From contig NZ_PYHR01000002.1 of NCBI RefSeq assembly GCF_003121705.1, forward strand, positions 62,001-126,000: a stretch of 64,000 nt of DNA. Reading direction: 5' to 3'. How positions within the stretch are numbered: the stretch's first letter is position 1; each line of letters opens with the position of its first letter. A program made the position numbers and the translations under genes. The notes under the pieces are model-generated. The model was given only the letters and a program-made list of their open reading frames with translations, was not told where the DNA came from and made no database searches. This document shows, piece by piece, positions 25,568 to 33,866 of the stretch. The DNA is from Serinibacter arcticus. GTDB taxonomy: Bacteria > Actinomycetota > Actinomycetes > Actinomycetales > Beutenbergiaceae.

Positions 25568-25816
25568 ATGGCACACAAGAAGGGCGCAAGCTCCTCCCGC
25601 AACGGTCGCGACTCCAACGCTCAGCGTCTGGGTGTCAAGCGGTTCGGTGGCCAGGTCGTCAAGGCCGGCGAGATCATCGTCCGCCAGCGCGGCACGCACT
25701 TCCACCCGGGTGAGGGCGTGGGTCGCGGTGGCGACGACACGCTGTTCGCTCTCCAGCCCGGTGCTGTCCAGTTCGGTCAGCGCCGCGGTCGTCGCGTCAT
25801 CGACATCGTCGCCTGA
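25568..25816 (+). CDS. rpmA: 50S ribosomal protein L27
   Basis: The 82-residue L27 begins [20 protein letters not shown] and includes [17 protein letters not shown]. It has the short unprocessed N-terminus of actinobacteria, without the Firmicutes-type extension cleaved by Prp. The start follows AAGGAG. The N-terminal tail reaches the peptidyl-transferase centre. Confidence 0.97.
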   Translation: MAHKKGASSSRNGRDSNAQRLGVKRFGGQVVKAGEIIVRQRGTHFHPGEGVGRGGDDTLFALQPGAVQFGQRRGRRVIDIVA

Positions 25817-25840
25817 GCCAGTCCGGCGAACCTGTCTTCC

Positions 25841-25880
25841 CGCGAGGGGGCGTACCGCACAGGCGGTACGCCCCCTCGCG
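25841..25880 (+). terminator. Terminator after rpmA
   Basis: CGCGAGGGGGCGTACCGC (25841-25858) pairs over 18 bp with GCGGTACGCCCCCTCGCG (25863-25880) across an ACAG loop, followed by a short T-rich stretch (GCGTTTCATTT). It separates rplU-rpmA from obg, though some read-through to obg is likely because no obvious obg promoter remains in the 30-bp gap. Confidence 0.88.
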
Positions 25881-25911
25881 GCGTTTCATTTGCATGTCTT
25901 GAGGAGTAGTC

Positions 25912-27426
25912 GTGGTCTCGTTCGTCGATCGGGTAGTGCTGCACGTCAGCGGCGGTGACGGCGGGAACGGTTGCGCCTCCGTCCGTCGCGAGAAGTTCAA
26001 GCCGCTGGGTGGTCCCGACGGGGCCAACGGTGGCAACGGCGGCGACGTGATCCTCGCCGTCGACCCGCAGATCACGACGCTGCTGGACTACCACCACCGC
26101 CCGCACCGGCACGCCGAGTCCGGCGGCCAGGGCAAGGGCGACATGCGCCACGGCAAGAACGGCACCGACATCGTGCTCGGCGTGCCCGACGGAACGGTCG
26201 TGCGCGACCCCGACGGCTCCGTGCTCGTCGACCTCGTCGGCGCCGGCGCGACCTACACCATCGCCCGCGGCGGCCAGGGCGGGCTGGGCAACGCCGCCCT
26301 CGCCTCGCCCAAGCGCAAGGCCCCCGGCTTCGCGCTGCTCGGAGAGCCCGGCGACGAGGCCGAGATCGTCCTCGAGCTGAAGTCCGTGGCCGACGTCGCC
26401 CTCGTCGGCTTCCCGAGCGCCGGCAAGTCCTCGCTCATCGCCGCGATGAGCGCGGCCCGGCCGAAGATCGCCGACTACCCGTTCACGACCCTGGTGCCGA
26501 ACCTCGGCGTCGTGCAGGCCGGCGAGGAGCGCTACACCGTCGCCGACGTGCCCGGTCTGATCCCCGGCGCGAGCGAGGGCAAGGGCCTCGGCCTGGAGTT
26601 CCTGCGCCACATCGAGCGCTGCGCCGTGCTCGTGCACGTGCTCGACTGCGCCACCCTCGAGCAGCGCCGCGACCCCGTCACCGACCTCGACGTCATCCTC
26701 GGCGAGCTCGCCGCCTACGCCCCCGACCTCGAGATCGCCGGCGGCCGGGTGCCGATCCTCGACCGCCCGCAGCTCGTCGTCCTGCACAAGGTCGACGTGC
26801 CCGAGGCACGCGAGCTCGCTGACTTCGTGCGGCCCGACCTCGAGGCGCGCGGGTTCCGCGTGTTCGAGGTCTCCAGCGCCTCGCACGAGGGTCTGCGCGA
26901 GCTCACGTTCGCGCTCGGCGCCATCGTGCGCGAGGCGCGGGCCGCCGAGCCCGAGCCCGCCCCGGCCCCCGTCGTGCTGCGGCCCCGGGCCCACGGCGAC
27001 GCCGGCTTCACCGTCGAGAAGGTCAACACGCCCGACGGCGAGGTCTTCCAGATCCGCGGCGACAAGCCCGAGCGCTGGGTGCGCCAGACGTCGTTCACCA
27101 ACGACGAGGCCGTCGGCTACCTCGCCGACCGGCTCAACCGCATCGGCATCGAGCAGGCGCTGGCCAAGGCCGGCGCCGTGCCGGGGAGCACGGTCGTCAT
27201 CGGCAAGATCGACGGCGGCGTGATCTTCGACTGGGAGCCCACCGCCATGACCGGCGCCGAGCTCCTGGCACCGCGCGGGTTCGACCCGCGGCTGGAGGGC
27301 GACCGCCGTCGCACCACGCCCGAGCGTCTCGAGCAGTACAAGGCGCGCATGGATGGCAAGACCGCCGCGCGCGAGCAGCTGCGCCGCGACCGCGACGAGG
27401 GTCTCTGGACCAGCTCGGGGGAGTGA
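25912..27426 (+). CDS. obg: GTPase Obg
   Basis: Obg acts in 50S subunit assembly and stress control. The 504-residue protein has the glycine-rich Obg fold ([18 protein letters not shown]), G1 [10 protein letters not shown] near residue 165, G3 [13 protein letters not shown]4 HKVD, and a C-terminal OCT domain ([19 protein letters not shown]) with a further tail of about 80 residues. The GTG follows GAGGAG. It overlaps proB by 4 bp. Confidence 0.97.
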   Translation: MVSFVDRVVLHVSGGDGGNGCASVRREKFKPLGGPDGANGGNGGDVILAVDPQITTLLDYHHRPHRHAESGGQGKGDMRHGKNGTDIVLGVPDGTVVRDPDGSVLVDLVGAGATYTIARGGQGGLGNAALASPKRKAPGFALLGEPGDEAEIVLELKSVADVALVGFPSAGKSSLIAAMSAARPKIADYPFTTLVPNLGVVQAGEERYTVADVPGLIPGASEGKGLGLEFLRHIERCAVLVHVLDCATLEQRRDPVTDLDVILGELAAYAPDLEIAGGRVPILDRPQLVVLHKVDVPEARELADFVRPDLEARGFRVFEVSSASHEGLRELTFALGAIVREARAAEPEPAPAPVVLRPRAHGDAGFTVEKVNTPDGEVFQIRGDKPERWVRQTSFTNDEAVGYLADRLNRIGIEQALAKAGAVPGSTVVIGKIDGGVIFDWEPTAMTGAELLAPRGFDPRLEGDRRRTTPERLEQYKARMDGKTAAREQLRRDRDEGLWTSSGE

Positions 27427-28562
27427 GCACGGTGAGTCTGCCGCTGGGACGCGGTGCGCTGCAGGTCGCGCGCCGGATCGTGGTGAAGATCGGGTCGTCG
27501 TCGCTGACCGACGGCGGGGGAGCGCTGAACCCGGCGGCCGTGACCGCGGTGGCCGACGCGCTCGCCGCCCGGCGCGCGGACGGCACCCAGGTGGTGCTGG
27601 TCTCCTCCGGTGCGATCGCCGCCGGCATCACCCCGCTCGGGCTGGCGTCCCGCCCGCGTGACCTCGCGACGCAGCAGGCGGCCGCCAGCGTGGGCCAGGG
27701 GCTGCTCGTCGCCCACTACACGCGGGCCTTCGCGGCCCACGGGCTGACGGTCGCGCAGGTGCTCCTGACGGCCGAGGACGTCATCCGACGCGGCCAGTAC
27801 AAGAACGCGCAGCGCGCGCTCGAGCGCCTCCTCGCGCTCGGCACCGTCCCCGTCGTCAACGAGAACGACGCCGTCGCGACGGACGAGATCCGGTTCGGCG
27901 ACAACGACCGGCTCGCGGCGCTCGTGGCGCACGTGGTGCAGGCCGACGCGCTCGTGCTGCTGACCGACGTCGACGGCCTCTACGACGGCCACCCGAAGCT
28001 CCCGACGTCGCGCCGGATCGCCCGCGTGACCTCGCCCGCCGACCTCGAGGGCGTCGTGGTGACCGGTCGCGGGAGCGGCGTGGGCACCGGCGGCATGACG
28101 ACGAAGGTCGACGCCGCGCTCACCGCCACCGGCGCGGGGATCCCGACGCTCGTCGCGGCCGCCCACGACGTCGGCCGGGCCCTGTCCGGGCAGGACGTCG
28201 GCACGTGGTTCGAGGCGACGCACGCGCGCCCGCGCACCCGCCGGCTGTGGCTGGCCCACGCCGCCCACACGCGGGGGCGACTGGTGCTGGACGACGGTGC
28301 CGTCCGCGCCATCACGCACGGCAAGCGGTCGCTGCTCGCGGCCGGGGTGGTCGGGGTCGAGGGTGCCTTCGAGGCCGGGGACCCCGTGGAGCTGGCGAGC
28401 ACCGACGGCGTGGTCGTGGCCCGCGGTCTCGTGGCCTACTCGAGCGAGGAGCTGCCCGAGCGGTTCGGTCTCACGTCCTCCCAGCAGCGCGAGGAGTTCG
28501 GCGACGGCCGGGACCGCGCCGTCGTGCACCGCGACGACCTGGTCGTGGTGGCCCGGCGCTGA
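27423..28562 (+). CDS. proB: Glutamate 5-kinase
   Basis: ProB phosphorylates glutamate in the first step of proline synthesis. The 379-residue protein has an N-terminal kinase domain ([48 protein letters not shown]) and a C-terminal PUA domain ([20 protein letters not shown]). The GTG start overlaps the obg stop. Its partner proA lies 2.2 kb away, separated by the sulfur-regulated monooxygenase locus. Confidence 0.96.
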   Translation: MSTVSLPLGRGALQVARRIVVKIGSSSLTDGGGALNPAAVTAVADALAARRADGTQVVLVSSGAIAAGITPLGLASRPRDLATQQAAASVGQGLLVAHYTRAFAAHGLTVAQVLLTAEDVIRRGQYKNAQRALERLLALGTVPVVNENDAVATDEIRFGDNDRLAALVAHVVQADALVLLTDVDGLYDGHPKLPTSRRIARVTSPADLEGVVVTGRGSGVGTGGMTTKVDAALTATGAGIPTLVAAAHDVGRALSGQDVGTWFEATHARPRTRRLWLAHAAHTRGRLVLDDGAVRAITHGKRSLLAAGVVGVEGAFEAGDPVELASTDGVVVARGLVAYSSEELPERFGLTSSQQREEFGDGRDRAVVHRDDLVVVARR

Positions 28563-28582
28563 GGCCTCGGCCCGCGCGCGGG

Positions 28583-29128
28583 TCAGCCGACCTGCGAGTG
28601 ACCGCCCGTGCGGTGGTAGGTGCGGTCGACGTAGACCAGGCGCGGCTGCTCGACCTGGGCGTGCGGCGTCTCCTCGTGCACGTGCGTCACGTCCGCCGTC
28701 ACCAGGAAGCTGGAGCCGGCGGGGATCCGCTCGGCGATCTCCACGCGGGCCCACGACGTCACCTGCGCCAGCCGCGGCTCACCGGTCGGCAGCCACTCCA
28801 GCGGCGTGTCGGTGAACCGGTCGATCCCCGGGGTGGCGAACCGGACCGAGAGGTCGGCCTGGTCGTGGGCGAGGAAGCTCACGACGGCGGAGTGCGCCTC
28901 GCGCAGGGCCGGCCAGGAGGAGGACACCCCGGTGATCGAGAAGGCGAGCACCGCCGGCGAGGCCGAGACCGAGATCACGGAGGTCGCCGTGAAGCCGACC
29001 GGGGCGCCGTCGGGACCGACCAGCGTGACGATCGCGACGCCCGCCGGGTGGTGGCGGAACAGGTCCTTGAACGCCCGCGGGGACGGGACGGCGGCGGCGT
29101 CGAGGGAGGTGGGGTGCGGTGCGGTCAC
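28583..29128 (-). CDS. Flavin reductase-like FMN-binding protein
   Basis: The 181-residue protein is a flavin reductase-like domain protein: FRHHPAGVAIVTLVGPDG, GFTATSVISVSASPAVLAFS, and YVDRTYHRTGG are typical of the HpaC/SsuE-like FMN reductases that feed reduced flavin to a partner monooxygenase. It is divergent from a luciferase-like monooxygenase gene across a regulated 640-bp region, so the two probably make a two-component system. TAGGTT at 29135-29140, 6 nt before the GTG, gives a leaderless mRNA. It is convergent with proB. Confidence 0.85.
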   Translation of the reverse strand: MTAPHPTSLDAAAVPSPRAFKDLFRHHPAGVAIVTLVGPDGAPVGFTATSVISVSASPAVLAFSITGVSSSWPALREAHSAVVSFLAHDQADLSVRFATPGIDRFTDTPLEWLPTGEPRLAQVTSWARVEIAERIPAGSSFLVTADVTHVHEETPHAQVEQPRLVYVDRTYHRTGGHSQVG

Positions 29129-29246
29129 GCTCCGAACCTACGTCCGTCACCGGCCGAGCGTCGGGGTGCGTCCCGTCCGTCCATCATGCGGACCGCGTCG
29201 AACGGATGCGGGTGACCGCTCACATCGCGTCAGCACCGCGTCGACG

Positions 29247-29269
29247 ATTGAGTTGACACATCAACCAAT
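29247..29269. promoter_or_regulatory. Inverted repeat overlapping the -35 of the sulfur-regulated promoter
   Basis: ATTGAGTTGA (29247-29256), spacer CACA, TCAACCAAT (29261-29269): the arms match except for one extra base in the left arm. It covers the TTGACA -35 hexamer, so a bound regulator would block the monooxygenase promoter. The AT content stands out from the surroundings. The regulator is unknown. Confidence 0.5.
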
Positions 29270-29282
29270 GTGGTCGTAGCGT
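29253..29282 (+). promoter_or_regulatory. Promoter of the SAM-IV/monooxygenase transcript
   Basis: TTGACA (29253-29258), a perfect -35, and TAGCGT (29277-29282) are 18 bp apart. Transcription would start near 29289, immediately before the riboswitch P1 strand at 29292. Confidence 0.7.
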
Positions 29283-29291
29283 CGTGTCCAC

Positions 29292-29405
29292 GGTCTTGAG
29301 TACCAGCGCGTAAGCCCCGGCTTGCTGGTCGGCAACCCTCCTCCTGCGGTGGGGTGCCCCGGGTGACGACCAGGCCCTGGCTACCTGCCAGGGCAAGCGC
29401 TCGTC
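29292..29405 (+). ncRNA. SAM-IV riboswitch
   Basis: The conserved core is present in order: GGTCTTGAGTACCAGCGCG, AAGCCCCGGCTTGCTGG, TCGGCAACCCTCC, GCGGTGGGGTGCCCCGGGTG, ACGACCAGGCC, then a CCCTGGC/GCCAGGG stem and GGCAAGCGC, matching the actinobacterial SAM-IV aptamer as I recall it, including both strands of the pseudoknot. It senses S-adenosylmethionine and normally lowers expression of sulfur genes when SAM is plentiful. Here it precedes a cysteine-rich leader peptide and a flavin monooxygenase. SAM-I was excluded because the K-turn/P2 sequence of that class is absent. Confidence 0.92.
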
Positions 29406-29438
29406 CGCACCACGCGGAGATACGAGGAACAGAACACG

Positions 29439-29528
29439 ATGGTCACGGAACGGCAGATGAAGTCCCTGCGACGCTCCACCACGTCCCTCATGTGTTGCAC
29501 GCCGTCGGCGTGCACGTGTATGCGCTGA
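29439..29528 (+). CDS. Cysteine-rich leader peptide (29 aa), probable attenuator
   Basis: The small ORF encodes MVTERQMKSLRRSTTSL followed by MCCTPSACTCMR, with four Cys codons near its end. Poly-Cys leader ORFs upstream of sulfur genes act as cysteine-responsive attenuators in mycobacteria, and related putative leader peptides occur before sulfur genes in many actinobacteria. The Cys codons lie within a perfect TGCACGCC/GGCGTGCA hairpin (29497-29515), so ribosome stalling at low Cys-tRNA would change downstream folding. It starts about 35 nt after the SAM-IV aptamer. Confidence 0.8.
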   Translation: MVTERQMKSLRRSTTSLMCCTPSACTCMR

Positions 29529-29595
29529 CGGCGGCCGGACGAACTCCCCGCGGGCTCCCCGCCCGCTGAGCTCAGCCGCTGGTGAGAACCACCAG
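29497..29595 (+). promoter_or_regulatory. Series of hairpins overlapping and following the leader peptide
   Basis: Three perfect stems follow each other: TGCACGCC/GGCGTGCA over the Cys codons (29497-29515), GCGGGC/GCCCGC (29550-29566), and CTGGTG/CACCAG (29579-29595). The last two lie between the leader stop codon and the monooxygenase gene and could act as an attenuator or sequester downstream sequence. The rest of the gap to 29766 has no further feature I recognise apart from a GGAAAGGA ribosome site. Confidence 0.5.
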
Positions 29596-29766
29596 TCTCC
29601 TGCCGTCGTGCCCCGGCTCCTGCTGCCCCGCAGCGGAGCGATCCCGCCCGCACGCCCGACCCACCGCCCTGCCCCAGCCCCGTGCTGCCGGTCGCGGAGC
29701 GGGTCGCGAGCCCGGACGGTCCCCATACACGCATGAACCCTGCCCTGCAGGGAAAGGACCCCTCAC

Positions 29767-30717
29767 ATGTCTCAGCAGCACCCCTCCTCGTCCCCCGCCC
29801 GCACCGGTCTGACGCTCGGTCTCGACCTCACGACGCTCGGCGCGAAGGCCTCGTCCTTCCGCCGCCCGGGCGCCGGTGGCAACGAGCGCGTCTCGCTGTC
29901 CGACGTCGCCGAGCACGTCGCGCTGGCGGCCGCCGCCGGCGTCGACCTCATCACCTTCGGCGAGTCCTTCCGGCTCGACACGACCGCCCGCGCCGACGCC
30001 TGGCTCGACCCGGCCGTCATCGCCTCCCGCCTGGCCGCCAGCGGCGCGCTCACCGGTGGCCCGACGGTCGTGCCGGCCCTGCCGGCCGGTTTCCTCGACC
30101 CGGTCCGCCTGGCCCGCGCCGTCGCCGGCATCCACGCCCGCTCGGGCGGTCGCGCCGGCTGGCAGCTGCCCATCAGCGCCACCGCGGGCGGCGTGCACGC
30201 CGAGGTCCGCCGCGTCTGGGAGGCGACGCCGGACGCGCAGACCGGCGGTCACAGCCCGCTCGTGGTGACGGCGCCGCAGGAGGCGACGACCGCCGTCGTC
30301 GCCGGCCGGTTCTCCGACGTCGTCCGCCTGCAGGTCTCCGACCTCGCCGAGGCGAAGCGCCGCCGGACGGCCATCCGCACCGCCGCCGAGCAGGCGGGCC
30401 GCAACCCCGACGACGTGCGCGTGCTCGTCGACGCGGTCACGGTCATCGGCCAGGACGCGGCCAGCGCACTGTTCCGTGCCGACCTGCTGCGCGACCTCGG
30501 GACGCACACCGACCACGACGAGCTCACCGTGGCCGGCACGGCGCGCGGCGTCGCGGACGTCTTCGAGGACTGGTACACCCAGGGCGCCGTCGACGGCTTC
30601 GTCGTCCTCCCCGGGTCGCTGCCGGCGGACGTCCAGGCGCTCGCCCACGAGCTCGCCCCGGCCCTCGCCGAGCGCGGTCTGCTCGCGGGCGTCGCCGCCT
30701 CCGCCGTCGTGCGCTGA
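29767..30717 (+). CDS. Luciferase-like (LLM) flavin-dependent monooxygenase, sulfur-regulated
   Basis: The 316-residue protein starts [14 protein letters not shown] and has the TIM-barrel pattern of LLM enzymes ([35 protein letters not shown]). Its C-terminal [20 protein letters not shown] resembles the NtaA/SnaA/DszA/DmoA branch, which uses FMNH2 from a reductase to split C-S or C-N bonds; it is shorter than the roughly 450 aa of those enzymes. Control by a SAM-IV riboswitch and a Cys leader, and a divergent flavin reductase, point to sulfur scavenging from an organosulfur compound. The exact substrate is unknown. The ATG follows GGAAAGGA. Confidence 0.82.
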   Translation: MSQQHPSSSPARTGLTLGLDLTTLGAKASSFRRPGAGGNERVSLSDVAEHVALAAAAGVDLITFGESFRLDTTARADAWLDPAVIASRLAASGALTGGPTVVPALPAGFLDPVRLARAVAGIHARSGGRAGWQLPISATAGGVHAEVRRVWEATPDAQTGGHSPLVVTAPQEATTAVVAGRFSDVVRLQVSDLAEAKRRRTAIRTAAEQAGRNPDDVRVLVDAVTVIGQDAASALFRADLLRDLGTHTDHDELTVAGTARGVADVFEDWYTQGAVDGFVVLPGSLPADVQALAHELAPALAERGLLAGVAASAVVR

Positions 30718-30734
30718 GGCCTACCCTGGTGGGC

Positions 30735-32072
30735 ATGGCTCTCGAGACCCCCACCATCCCCGTCGTCGGAGGCGGCCCCGCGGGGCCGCCTCCGACCACG
30801 AGCGAGCAGGACGTCACCGCCGGGGTGCACGCGGCCGCGCGTCGCGCCAAGGTCGCCTCCCGCGTGCTGGCCCGCTCGACGCGCGCCACGAAGGACGCCG
30901 CCCTGCACGCCATGGCCGACGCGCTCGTCGCGCGCGCGGACGAGGTCGTGGCGGCCAACTCCGTCGACGTCGATCGGGAGCGCGCCCGCGGCATGAGCGA
31001 GGGGCTGCTCGACCGCCTCACGCTGACGCCCGAGCGCCTGGGGGGCATCGCGGAGGCGCTCCGCGAGGTCGCCGGCCTGCCGGACCCGGTCGGCGAGGTG
31101 GTGCGCGGCTCGACCCTGCCCAACGGCCTGCGGGTGCGGCAGACGCGGGTGCCGCTCGGCGTCGTCGGCGTCATCTACGAGGCTCGCCCCAACGTGACGG
31201 TCGACGTCGTGGGGCTCGGGCTGAAGTCCGGCAACGCCGTCGTGCTGCGTGGTGGCTCGGCCGCCGCCGCGTCCAACACCGCGATCGTGGCCGTGCTGCA
31301 GGACGCCCTGGAGCAGCAGGGGCTGCCGCGCGAGGCCGTCGGGAGCATCGACGAGTTCGGGCGGCCCGGGGGAGTGGCGCTGATGCGCGCCCGCGGGCTC
31401 GTGGACGTCGTCGTCCCGCGTGGCGGGGCCGACCTCATCGCCACCGTGGTGCGCGAGTCCACCGTCCCGGTCATCGAGACCGGGGTGGGCAACTGCCACC
31501 TGTACGTCGACGCCGGGGCCGACGTCGCCCAGGCCGTGGCGATCCTCCTCAACGGCAAGACCCAGCGGGTCGGCGTCTGCAACGCCCTCGAGACCCTGCT
31601 GGTGCACGCCGACGCCGCCGAGGCCTTCCTTCCCGCGGCGCTGGCCGCGCTCACCGACGCCGGCGTCCGGCTGCACGCCGACGAGGCGGCGTCGGCCCAC
31701 GCGCCCGCGGGCGCCGACGTGGTGCCGGCGACCACGCAGGACTGGGAGACGGAGTACCTCAGCCTCGACCTGGCGGTGAAGGTCGTCGCCGACCTCGACG
31801 AGGCGCTGGAGCACATCCGGACCTACACCTCGGGCCACACCGAGGTCATCTGCACGCCGTCGCTGGCCGCGGCGCACCGGTTCAGCACCGAGCTCGACTC
31901 GGCCGCGATCATGGTCAACGCGTCCAGCCGGTTCACCGACGGCGGGCAGCTCGGCCTCGGCGCCGAGCTCGGCATCTCCACCCAGAAGCTGCACGCCCGC
32001 GGCCCCATGGGGCTCGCGGAGCTCACGACCACGACGTGGATCGTCCAGGGCGACGGGCACGTGCGTCCCTGA
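30735..32072 (+). CDS. proA: Glutamate-5-semialdehyde dehydrogenase (gamma-glutamyl phosphate reductase)
   Basis: ProA reduces gamma-glutamyl phosphate in proline synthesis. The 445-residue protein carries [20 protein letters not shown], the catalytic cysteine region [20 protein letters not shown], and [16 protein letters not shown] at 30722-30727 lies 7 nt before the ATG, so it has its own leaderless start after the sulfur locus. Residues 10-21, in a non-conserved N-terminal extension, are encoded by a perfect 32-bp palindrome. It ends before a strong terminator. Confidence 0.96.
   Translation: MALETPTIPVVGGGPAGPPPTTSEQDVTAGVHAAARRAKVASRVLARSTRATKDAALHAMADALVARADEVVAANSVDVDRERARGMSEGLLDRLTLTPERLGGIAEALREVAGLPDPVGEVVRGSTLPNGLRVRQTRVPLGVVGVIYEARPNVTVDVVGLGLKSGNAVVLRGGSAAAASNTAIVAVLQDALEQQGLPREAVGSIDEFGRPGGVALMRARGLVDVVVPRGGADLIATVVRESTVPVIETGVGNCHLYVDAGADVAQAVAILLNGKTQRVGVCNALETLLVHADAAEAFLPAALAALTDAGVRLHADEAASAHAPAGADVVPATTQDWETEYLSLDLAVKVVADLDEALEHIRTYTSGHTEVICTPSLAAAHRFSTELDSAAIMVNASSRFTDGGQLGLGAELGISTQKLHARGPMGLAELTTTTWIVQGDGHVRP
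30765..30796 (+). repeat. Perfect 32-bp palindrome inside the proA coding start
   Basis: GTCGGAGGCGGCCCCG is followed directly by its exact reverse complement CGGGGCCGCCTCCGAC with no loop bases. In RNA the stem would be about 14 bp with a small loop. It encodes VGGGPAGPP in a variable N-terminal tail, 30 nt into the gene, and resembles the strong terminator stems elsewhere in the window, but without a U-tract. Confidence 0.9.
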
Positions 32073-32122
32073 GGGCGGTTGCGCTGCCCGACGCGCCCTC
32101 CGCCGCACTCCCCGGGAGTGAC

Positions 32123-32153
32123 GAACGGCCCCGTCCGAGGGACGGGGCCGTTC
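32123..32153 (+). terminator. Terminator after proA
   Basis: GAACGGCCCCGTCC (32123-32136) pairs with GGACGGGGCCGTTC (32140-32153) across a GAG loop. It lies 50 nt after the proA stop, facing the convergent 178-aa membrane protein gene. Confidence 0.88.
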
Positions 32154-32308
32154 GGGGAGGCCTGCTCCGGCGCCAGCCGGCCTCACCGTCCGCCGCGGTC
32201 CGTTGCCGGTCCTGCGGCGGGGCTTGTCGCGGCCGGGGCCGCTGGGTCAATTCTTCGCCCTGCGCCGGGGTGGATCCAGGGCCGAAGGTCCCGGGTCCAC
32301 GAGGACGG

Positions 32309-32845
32309 TCAGTCCCGGGTGGGAGGGCCCGCCGGGCCGGCGGGGGCCGCCGACGCCTCGGGCGAGCTGGTGACGGCCACCTTCCGCAGGCCGAGCCCGA
32401 CGAGGGCGAACATCACGCCCAGCCCCATCACGAGGGCGGCGACGCCGAACGCGACGACCGAGGTGAACAGCGAGGCCCGCAGGAACGAGGCGTTCATGAC
32501 CGTGGTGCGCTGACCCTGCAGGGCGAGCACCTCCTCGGAGTCGTCCGCCGCGCCGTCCGCCTTGAGGGTGCTGATCTCTGACCCCAGCTCGGCGTAGGTC
32601 TTCCCGTCCGTGGCCGCGAGGGCGTGGTGGTTGATGATGTCGGCCTGCGCGAACGCGGTGAACGGGTCCTGGACGGTCTGCCCGCCGAACATCGCCGCGT
32701 CCTCGGAGACGGTGATCTCCTCGGCCCGCAGGTTGCTGGAGACGAGACCCCAGGTGACCGCGCCGGCGACGAGGAAGATCGCGCCGGCGACGATGCTGAC
32801 GAGGCCGATGACCGCGGGGGCCCGGGAGGTGGTGGTGGTCGCCAT
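32309..32845 (-). CDS. Two-span membrane protein of the family often misnamed LigA
   Basis: The 178-residue protein has two membrane spans (IGLVSIVAGAIFLVAGAVTW and FTSVVAFGVAALVMGLGVMF) around an exported loop containing TVSEDAAMFGGQTVQDPF and NHHALAATDGKTYAELG. I recognise it as the Micrococcales protein commonly annotated as aromatic ring-opening dioxygenase LigA, but nothing in it resembles LigA. Its role is unknown. It is convergent with proA. The 222-bp gap upstream (32846-33067) shows no clear promoter motif or other gene. Confidence 0.75.
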   Translation of the reverse strand: MATTTTSRAPAVIGLVSIVAGAIFLVAGAVTWGLVSSNLRAEEITVSEDAAMFGGQTVQDPFTAFAQADIINHHALAATDGKTYAELGSEISTLKADGAADDSEEVLALQGQRTTVMNASFLRASLFTSVVAFGVAALVMGLGVMFALVGLGLRKVAVTSSPEASAAPAGPAGPPTRD

Positions 32846-33067
32846 GGGATGGCCTGCTCTCTGTGGTGCGCCGGTGGGGACGTCGCCCAGTCTTCCGGCG
32901 GCGTCCCACCCGTGGCTGGGCAGGAGGTCCCGGTCCGGGTGTGAGCACCGTCACGGGGCACGACATGCCGTTCCGCGCGCCGCGACGGGCACGTCTGCAC
33001 CGGGTCGGCGCGACGTGCGAGACTGGGCGGTGGTTCGGCACGATGCCGCGCGCGAAGGGAGATATTG

Positions 33068-33217
33068 ATGGCGAACACTCTGGTCGTCCTGGCCGAGGTT
33101 GCTCACGAGGTGACCCGCCCCAACCCGTGGCTGTACGGGGGCATCACGCTCGCGTCCCTGCTCCTCCTGCTCCTCGCGACGTACGCGTTCCGCAGCGTCG
33201 GCACGCGCCGCCGCTGA
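33068..33217 (+). CDS. Small single-span membrane protein upstream of nadD
   Basis: The frame encodes 49 residues: [20 protein letters not shown], then a hydrophobic span [21 protein letters not shown], then the basic tail RSVGTRRR, so the N-terminus is probably outside. The ATG follows AAGGGAG by 7-8 nt. Small proteins of this shape commonly lie just before nadD in actinobacteria. It precedes nadD by 4 nt. Its role is unknown. Confidence 0.8.
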   Translation: MANTLVVLAEVAHEVTRPNPWLYGGITLASLLLLLLATYAFRSVGTRRR

Positions 33218-33221
33218 CGCG

Positions 33222-33866
33222 GTGACCCTCCCCTCGCCCGGTGGTGACGCCGGCGCGCCGGCCCGGCGACGCCGGACCGGGATCATGGGCGGCACCTTCG
33301 ACCCCGTCCACCACGGCCACCTCGTGGCCGCGAGCGAGGCGGCGTCGGAGTTCGACCTCGACGAGGTCGTGTTCGTCCCGACCGGGACGCAGCCGTTCAA
33401 GGCCACCCGCAAGGTCGCCCCGGCGGAGCACCGCTACCTGATGACCGTGATCGCGACGGCGTCGAACCCGGACTTCACCGTCTCGCGGGTCGACATCGAT
33501 CGGCCTGGCATCACGTTCACGGTCGACACGCTCGGCGACCTGACGCGGCAGCGTCCGGACGAGGACCTGTTCTTCATCACCGGTGCCGACGCCCTGAACC
33601 AGATCCTGACGTGGAAGAGCTCGAGCGAGCTGTTCGAGCTGGCACACTTCATCGGCGTCACACGCCCCGGCCACGTGCTGGACGTGGCGCACCTGCCGGG
33701 GGAGCGGGTCTCGCTCCTGGAGGTGCCCGCCATGGCGATCTCCTCCACCGCGTGCCGCGAGCGGGTGGAGACCGGGAGACCGGTCTGGTACCTCGTGCCC
33801 GACGGCGTCGTGCAGTACATCAACAAGCACCAGCTCTACCGTCAGCCCCTGGGAGGTGCCGAGTGA
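33222..33866 (+). CDS. nadD: Nicotinate-nucleotide adenylyltransferase
   Basis: NadD makes nicotinic acid adenine dinucleotide in NAD synthesis. The 214-residue protein has [12 protein letters not shown] (nucleotidyltransferase HxGH type), [10 protein letters not shown], and the C-terminal [10 protein letters not shown] that closes on ATP. The GTG at 33222 gives a 21-residue non-conserved N-terminus; a later internal start is possible. It overlaps the next gene by 4 bp, and the rsfS-phosphatase genes follow. Confidence 0.95.
   Translation: MTLPSPGGDAGAPARRRRTGIMGGTFDPVHHGHLVAASEAASEFDLDEVVFVPTGTQPFKATRKVAPAEHRYLMTVIATASNPDFTVSRVDIDRPGITFTVDTLGDLTRQRPDEDLFFITGADALNQILTWKSSSELFELAHFIGVTRPGHVLDVAHLPGERVSLLEVPAMAISSTACRERVETGRPVWYLVPDGVVQYINKHQLYRQPLGGAE

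Noticed and set aside
29292-29405. SAM-I (S-box) riboswitch
   Set aside because: The order and sequence of core elements match SAM-IV, and the SAM-I K-turn is missing.
32309-32845. Aromatic ring-opening dioxygenase LigA
   Set aside because: Two-span membrane protein without metal ligands or the LigA fold.
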